Positions 59,217 through 64,000 of a DNA stretch of 64,000 bases are shown in pieces. The first letter of the stretch is position 1; each line of letters begins with the position of its first letter. A program made the translations under genes and the position numbers. The notes under the pieces are model-generated. The model searched no databases. It saw only the letters and a list, made by a program, of their open reading frames with translations, and had not been told where the DNA came from. The stretch is from an uncultured Lachnospiraceae bacterium (GTDB lineage Bacteria; Bacillota; Clostridia; Lachnospirales; Lachnospiraceae). The stretch spans positions 247,431 through 311,430 of the forward strand of contig CAJUDH010000001.1 of assembly GCA_910584845.1 (NCBI GenBank), read 5' to 3'.

Positions 59217-61205
59217 TTACTTTAGCACCTGCACTTCATCCCCCATCTCAATGGTGGCGCTGATAGGGTTCTGGCGGACGTCCAAATACTCCAGCTTCTC
59301 CGCCTGGTTAAGGGGTGCCAAATCTGTTACATAATTATTGTTAATGCCAAACCGGACCAACTGTTTTAGCTCCGCGGCAAACTGGATATTGGTCAGCTGG
59401 TTTCCGTCCAGATACAGCTCCTCTAAATTCGGATAATTGGCCAAAAACCCTGTATGCCCATCCAAGACCACATCGTCATACCAAATGTCTATCATACCGG
59501 AATTGGCCCGGACATAAAAATTCTCTTTTAGGTTTACTTCCTTCATCTCTAACTTTTTAAGGGAAGGGTTTTGCTCCAGCCGGCCAAAGTTTATGCCAAA
59601 AGTACAATTATTTAGGTACAGCTCTTCCAGCCCCGGATGATTAAACACATTGGAAATATCTCCATACACTTCCACGCAGTGGCGGAACATCCCCCAATTA
59701 TCCCCGTCATCGCCGCCACACAAATCCAGGTACTTTAATTGGGTCATCCCGTCAATAAAGCGCAAGCTTTCTAACGGGGTGGAATAGGCCCATACATTAT
59801 AGCAAGTCAACCGTTCCAGGCGGGAAAGGGCGGACAGTGCCTGAATCTCGCCGATGTCGCTGCCATGGATGGTTAACGATTTCAAATTCCCCAGGTTTTT
59901 CAGCCCTGACACCGAATCAAAACCATTGACATCTAACTCCTCCAAAAGGGCCAAAGCAGACAGATCCGGGTCTGGCTGGGAAGTAGATTTGTCAATAACC
60001 AGGCGGGTAAGGCCGGTCAACTGGTTCAAAGGGGCATAATCCCGGACGGAATCGTTGCCTGCAACACGCAAGGTTGTCAACGAAGGCAATTCCCCCAACG
60101 GTTCCAGGCTGATTGCCTCGGAACCCTCAATGGATAAATCCGTCAAGGCCGTTAGCGGCTTCAAAAAACTGAAATCCCGTATAGCAGCAGATTTCAGAGA
60201 AAGCCGCTCCAATCCGGCCAGCACGGACAATGCAGAATAATCTGCCATAGGCCGGGGCTGCCCTGATTCGGAACTAAGGGGGCTGCTGGGTTCATGTTCG
60301 TCGATATACAGCTCCCTCAATTGTTTCAATTGTACCAATTGGCGGATATCCGGCGATTCAACCCTATCCAGCGTTAAAATTTCCAGATTTTCAAAAGCCC
60401 CTATCCCTTCTAGGCTGGCGGGCTTTTCCAGCCCCAATTCAACCAGCTGCCCCGGCTCCACCAGCCCGATTAAAGTTTGGGGATCCATTTTGTAGCAGCA
60501 AAGGCCTTTTAAATTCTTCAATTCTTTAAAAACGTCCCCATCCGTCCAGTTATAAGATAAATCGACTTTGGCCAAATTCGAAAATTCCGCCAAGTCCTTT
60601 TTATCCCAGTCCGCCGGTTCCAAATTCAAAGTCTGGATTTCCATGGGCTGCTCACCATAAGGGTCGTCAAAGCTATACTGGACTGTAAATTGGTCGCTGC
60701 CCGTATCCAGCCGGAGATAGCGGAGTTTTTCCAGCTCCTGCCCGGCCACCTTGTCCGCCGGTTCCCCATAAATAGCTTCTACCATAATATCATAAAAAGG
60801 AGAATGGCTTAACTGGCGTGTAGTTTCCTCTTCTGCCCGCTCCTGCACCCCCTCCCCCGCCGCTATGGACTGGGTATCGGAAGAAGAGAAAAAAGCCCTT
60901 CTGCCCGAATTACCCCTTGACCTATAAACAGTGCTTACAAGGATCAAAATAAAAACGCCCACCAAAGCTGCCGCCAAAACACCGACCGTAGCGGCGCCGG
61001 TAGAGGAAGACGGCAGATCGGCCTTCCACTGGGGAGTGGCGTCCTCTTTCGGCGGGGTATACGGATGGATGTGGTAGTTAATTACCCGGTCATCTTCCAG
61101 CATATATTGGCTTTGGCAGTATTCACAAGACACTATTTTAGAATTGCCTTCCACCGGCCTAAGTTTTCCTCCACAATGGGGGCACTTCAAATCCACAATT
61201 TTCAT
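59217..61205 (-). CDS. leucine-rich repeat membrane protein with zinc ribbon
   Basis: Protein of 662 aa with three parts. A zinc ribbon (CPHCGG ... CEYCQ, about 8-31) is followed by a linker and one membrane helix (about 70-92, VLAAALVGVFILILVSTVY), then about 550 residues of irregular SDS22/internalin-type leucine-rich repeats: LKQLRELYID, LAGLERLSL, LPSLTTLRVAGN, LEELDVNGF, LKYLDLCGG and LEELYLDGNQLT. The repeats would face outward and the ribbon inward, a plan for a sensor or scaffold. I chose ATG 61205; the longer frame overlaps intergenic sequence. Confidence 0.82.
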   Translation of the reverse strand: MKIVDLKCPHCGGKLRPVEGNSKIVSCEYCQSQYMLEDDRVINYHIHPYTPPKEDATPQWKADLPSSSTGAATVGVLAAALVGVFILILVSTVYRSRGNSGRRAFFSSSDTQSIAAGEGVQERAEEETTRQLSHSPFYDIMVEAIYGEPADKVAGQELEKLRYLRLDTGSDQFTVQYSFDDPYGEQPMEIQTLNLEPADWDKKDLAEFSNLAKVDLSYNWTDGDVFKELKNLKGLCCYKMDPQTLIGLVEPGQLVELGLEKPASLEGIGAFENLEILTLDRVESPDIRQLVQLKQLRELYIDEHEPSSPLSSESGQPRPMADYSALSVLAGLERLSLKSAAIRDFSFLKPLTALTDLSIEGSEAISLEPLGELPSLTTLRVAGNDSVRDYAPLNQLTGLTRLVIDKSTSQPDPDLSALALLEELDVNGFDSVSGLKNLGNLKSLTIHGSDIGEIQALSALSRLERLTCYNVWAYSTPLESLRFIDGMTQLKYLDLCGGDDGDNWGMFRHCVEVYGDISNVFNHPGLEELYLNNCTFGINFGRLEQNPSLKKLEMKEVNLKENFYVRANSGMIDIWYDDVVLDGHTGFLANYPNLEELYLDGNQLTNIQFAAELKQLVRFGINNNYVTDLAPLNQAEKLEYLDVRQNPISATIEMGDEVQVLK

Positions 61206-61340
61206 GGAAACTCCACTTCTCCTTTGTTTTTCTGATTTAACGGGCTCCCCATTCCATAAAAGGGATGGAAAAAGCATTCTGCCCCGCCATACGTCAGCTG
61301 CAGGCAGCCCATAGATCATACATAGCGAAGCATATTTTGC

Positions 61341-61760
61341 CTATAATGCCTGGCGGATCTTTTCCGCGATTTCTTCATATTCGGCATCGGTCAATAGCAC
61401 TTTGCCTGGGTTCATGGCAAATACGTCCCCCCATTCCGGCCCGTCCTCATATTTGGGGACCAAATGGATGTGAAGATGGCAGCCTGTATCGCCATATGCT
61501 CCATAGTTCACTTTTTGAGGGTTGAAAACTTTATGGATAGCCCGGGCGGCTTTTGCCACATCGGCAAAAAAAGCATCCCGTTCTTCATCGCTTAAATCCA
61601 CCAGTTCACTGACATGTTTTTCGTTTGCCATAATCAGGCGGCCCGGATGGCTCTGCTCTTTAAATAAATAAAGGAACCCTGAATCCATCTTGCAAATAGG
61701 GTATGCGAACTTCGCCACCAAATCTCCCTGCATGCAATATGCGCAATTAACGTCTTTCAT
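61341..61760 (-). CDS. HIT family protein
   Basis: Nucleotide hydrolase or transferase of 139 aa. The histidine triad is HLHIHLVPK (HxHxH, about residues 94-98). An N-terminal CAYCMQGD gives a CxxC half of a possible zinc site, and LIMANEKHVSELVDLSDEE is a typical middle section. The likely substrates are dinucleoside polyphosphates or adenylyl conjugates. ATG 61760 is preceded by AAAGGTG. It stands alone between the LRR gene and a gap with a terminator and a gene remnant. Confidence 0.9.
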   Translation of the reverse strand: MKDVNCAYCMQGDLVAKFAYPICKMDSGFLYLFKEQSHPGRLIMANEKHVSELVDLSDEERDAFFADVAKAARAIHKVFNPQKVNYGAYGDTGCHLHIHLVPKYEDGPEWGDVFAMNPGKVLLTDAEYEEIAEKIRQAL

Positions 61761-61877
61761 TTTTACACCTTTCTTTTTTGTACTTATTCCACTGGGTTGC
61801 ATAAGGTTATTTTACCTTTTTTCCTTGTTACGTGCAAGCTTTTTGTTTGCCAGCCCTCCTTAAAAAACGGTTCCGGC

Positions 61878-61922
61878 AAAAAAGCTATCCTTTTGCCGGC
61901 AACAAAGGATAGCCTTTTTAAT
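61878..61922 (-). terminator. bidirectional terminator after histidine kinase region
   Basis: GCTATCCTTT and AAAGGATAGC (61884-61893 and 61904-61913) pair perfectly; the minus strand ends in TTTTTTGCC and the plus strand in CTTTTTAATT. Confidence 0.8.
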
Positions 61923-61969
61923 TGGTTTTTTACTGCCTACGCAGCAAAATCCCTTTCATATATGGCGTT

Positions 61970-62068
61970 CTATTTATGGGCATCCCCTTTTGGCCGGCCT
62001 ATCACAATCCGAGAACATTCTACCAGTTTGCCTATGGCCTCCCAAAATGCAACATTTGTTTGATCCAT
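61970..62068 (-). pseudogene. N-terminal remnant of inorganic pyrophosphatase
   Basis: A 32-codon frame starts at ATG 62068 with a strong GGGAAGGGGGG site and reads MDQTNVAFWEAIGKLVECSR, then IVIGRPKGDAHK, then stop. This matches the beginning of soluble family I inorganic pyrophosphatases (FW...LV..S.IVIDRPKG..HP). The catalytic remainder is absent: after the stop only AIYERDF-like traces in another frame precede the terminator. It lies 46 bases after the histidine kinase stop, probably on the same transcript. A deletion relic; the call rests on a short but specific match. Confidence 0.5.
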
Positions 62069-62114
62069 GCCCCCCTTCCCGCCTGTTACGGCTGTCGCCG
62101 TTTCGTATACCGCC

Positions 62115-64000
62115 CTATTTTAAAATATCCGTCAAAAGGTCCATTAACTTCGGTATGTCGATAGGCTTCGCGATATGGCCGTCCATACCCGCTTCCAAGG
62201 CCGCTTTTTTGTCCTCGTCAAAAGCATTGGCTGTCATGGCAATAATAGGAATATCGGAAACCCCACTCCTTTTTATTGACCGGATCTGTTTTGTAGCCTC
62301 ATATCCGTCTAAAATCGGCATTTGAATATCCATTAGGATCAGGTCATACTGGCCCGGCTCGGCTGCCTGCATTTTTTCCACCGCAAGGGTGCCGTCGTCG
62401 GCCACATCCATAACAAAGCCCGCCTCTTGTAAAATTTCTACGGCAATCTCCTGATTGAGTTCATTATCTTCCACCAAAAGGATTTTCTTCCCTTCAAAAG
62501 ACATGGCCCCTTCACAAGATGGCCCTTCCACGTTTTGAATGGTAAAAGGCGACTCCAGGACCTCCCTTAGCTCTGACAGGAAAATGGGTTTGGAACAAAA
62601 AGCAGTGACCCCGGCCGTCCTCGCCTCCTCTTCAATGTCTGACCAGTCATAAGCTGTCAAAATGATAATAGGGGTCTCTTCCCCGATCATCCCACGGATA
62701 CGCCTGACCACTTCAATCCCGTTCATGTCCGGCATTAGCCAGTCGATGATATAGGCAGCATAACTGTCATTTTGTTCTTTTGCAAGTTTGGCGCGGAGTA
62801 CGGCTTCTTTGCCAGAAGTGGTCCAATCCGGACGCATACCGATGGTAGAAAGCATTTTTGTAACACTGGAGCAGGTATTGAAATCATCGTCCGCCACCAG
62901 TGCCCTAAGCCCGTTGAGTTCCGGGATCACCTCTTGCCTTACGGTAGCGGCACAGGTCCGAAACTGCAACGAAACGGTAAACGTACTTCCCTTCCCTTCC
63001 TCACTGGCAACGGAAATTGTGCCGCCCATCATATCGACTATATTTTTGGTGATGGCCATGCCAAGCCCGGTACCCTGTATTCCGCTGATTGTACTCGTCC
63101 TTTCCCGTTCAAAAGGCTCAAAAACATGGTTGAGGAACTCCTTGCTCATGCCGATCCCCGTATCTTTCACCTGGAAGTCGTAGGATGCGCAGCCTTCTGG
63201 CGTATTTCCTTTCTGCAGGATCCGGACACTGACAATGCCGCCGGGCTTTGTAAACTTCATGGCATTACTAAGAAGGTTTAAAAGCACCTGGTTTAGTCTG
63301 AGCTTATCACATAAGACATGTTCATTTACCACATCCGCCGTATCAATATAAAACTCCAGTTGCTTGGATGTAATATCTGCCTGCACAATGGTCTTTAAAT
63401 CATGCATAACCTCCGGCAGGGAAGTCTCCTTTTCTTCAATTTTTACTTTCCCGCTTTCAATACGGCTCATGTCCAGCACATCATTGATTAAACTTAAAAG
63501 GTGGTTGCTGGAGGTGGTAATTTTGGACAAATAATCCTGGACCTGCTCCGTATTGTCAATATGGGCCGCCGCAAGGGATGTAAAACCGATAATGGCATTC
63601 ATGGGTGTCCGGATATCATGGGACATATTATTCAGGAATGTAGTCTTGGCCTTATTGGCGTGTTGGGCCGCCGCCAGAGCGTCCTGTAAGTCAATCTTTT
63701 GCTTTTCCAGCTTCTCTTCCAGCTTCCTCTCGTCATCAATATCCAAAAACAGCCCCACGAAAGTAATGGGGGAACCGTCCTCACGCCTGGACAAACGGCC
63801 GGCAGCATGGAACCACCTCCACCCGGCATGCCTAGTGAGGAGGCGGTACTCAACATCGTAAGCCTTCTCGTTGGTATAGTCATTTACGGTATCCCAATAC
63901 TCACCTAATATCCTGGCTTTATCTTCTTCATGCAGCAAGCCAGACCAGGATTCCAAACGGTTGGGGAAATCCGTTTCGTCCTCATATCCCAGCATTTGCC
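62115..64000 (-). CDS. hybrid sensor histidine kinase (partial, 5' end outside window)
   Basis: At least 627 aa, continuing past the right edge. From the visible end: a PAS/PAC domain (about 1-90, DVEYRLLTRHAGWRWFHA), a short coiled coil, HisKA with SHDIRTPMNAIIGF (phospho-His about 126), HATPase_c with NLLSNAMKFT, VKDTGIGMS and GTGLGMAI, then two receiver domains: ADDDFNTC with Asp in YIIDWLMPDMNG, and LVEDNELNQE with Asp in LILMDIQMPILDG. There is no HPt domain, so the relay partner is encoded elsewhere. The N-terminal input cannot be seen. Confidence 0.92.
   Translation of the reverse strand, partial: QMLGYEDETDFPNRLESWSGLLHEEDKARILGEYWDTVNDYTNEKAYDVEYRLLTRHAGWRWFHAAGRLSRREDGSPITFVGLFLDIDDERKLEEKLEKQKIDLQDALAAAQHANKAKTTFLNNMSHDIRTPMNAIIGFTSLAAAHIDNTEQVQDYLSKITTSSNHLLSLINDVLDMSRIESGKVKIEEKETSLPEVMHDLKTIVQADITSKQLEFYIDTADVVNEHVLCDKLRLNQVLLNLLSNAMKFTKPGGIVSVRILQKGNTPEGCASYDFQVKDTGIGMSKEFLNHVFEPFERERTSTISGIQGTGLGMAITKNIVDMMGGTISVASEEGKGSTFTVSLQFRTCAATVRQEVIPELNGLRALVADDDFNTCSSVTKMLSTIGMRPDWTTSGKEAVLRAKLAKEQNDSYAAYIIDWLMPDMNGIEVVRRIRGMIGEETPIIILTAYDWSDIEEEARTAGVTAFCSKPIFLSELREVLESPFTIQNVEGPSCEGAMSFEGKKILLVEDNELNQEIAVEILQEAGFVMDVADDGTLAVEKMQAAEPGQYDLILMDIQMPILDGYEATKQIRSIKRSGVSDIPIIAMTANAFDEDKKAALEAGMDGHIAKPIDIPKLMDLLTDILK

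Overview
The window looks like a chromosome segment of an anaerobic, endospore-forming Firmicute, most likely a gut Lachnospiraceae. The reasons are a conserved sporulation block (mazG-HU-S4 protein-yabP-yabQ-divIC-spoIIE), a GerA-family germination protein, a DUF4250 protein, a DnaD/helicase-loader pair, a TM1266-type hydrogenase regulator, and sigma-A promoters of the TTGACA-17-TATAAT type. Most genes lie on the minus strand. I saw no rRNA, tRNA, CRISPR array, insertion sequence or prophage. All family calls are made by eye from the sequence.

Layout. 0.1-3.7 kb: sporulation and cell-division cluster with a sigma-E-like promoter before yabP and a strong promoter before HU. 3.7-9 kb: a GH13 debranching-enzyme homologue that has lost its catalytic residues, a sugar nucleotidyltransferase, signal peptidase I and PRPP synthetase. 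9-13.1 kb: helicase loader, DnaD and MurC; the 0.5 kb gap between murC and dnaD carries two tandem DnaA-box arrays. 13.4-17.3 kb: a class A PBP with a coiled-coil tail, a small membrane protein, and queT under a preQ1-I-like riboswitch. 17.4-25.4 kb: ppk-ppx, pheA, plsC, a CmpB-like membrane protein, cardiolipin synthase, DUF4250. 25.6-30.8 kb: asparaginase, GerA protein, a secreted GH5 glycosidase behind a terminator-bearing leader, and a ferredoxin-type aldo/keto reductase. 30.9-35.7 kb: trmL, aminotransferase-Lrp pair, a half-length AIR-synthase-like gene, a VanW protein and a 37-residue membrane peptide. 35.8-40.6 kb: B12-radical SAM protein, dCMP deaminase, threonylcarbamoyl-AMP synthase, and ribU under an FMN riboswitch. 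40.7-42.2 kb: two orphan small genes and a decayed coding region.

42.2-49 kb is a catabolic-looking locus: a GntR regulator, a UroD-fold protein with a thiol-methyltransferase-type zinc motif, a sugar-type ABC importer without its ATPase, and a cysteine desulfidase (CyuA) homologue. It has a consensus promoter and an adjacent palindromic operator. 49.2-51.8 kb: lrgAB and glycerate kinase. 52-56.8 kb: a four-gene extracytoplasmic O-acylation module (SGNH hydrolase, DUF4358 lipoprotein, MBOAT acyltransferase, DHHW protein) with its own promoter and terminator. 56.9-64 kb: FeoB, a TM1266-like regulator, a zinc-ribbon/LRR membrane protein, a HIT protein, a 32-codon remnant of inorganic pyrophosphatase, and a hybrid histidine kinase running off the right edge.

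The most unusual items are the triple-dead GH13 protein, the DnaA-box arrays beside dnaD, the unassigned leader of the GH5 gene, the UroD/ABC/CyuA locus, the O-acylation operon and several truncated genes.
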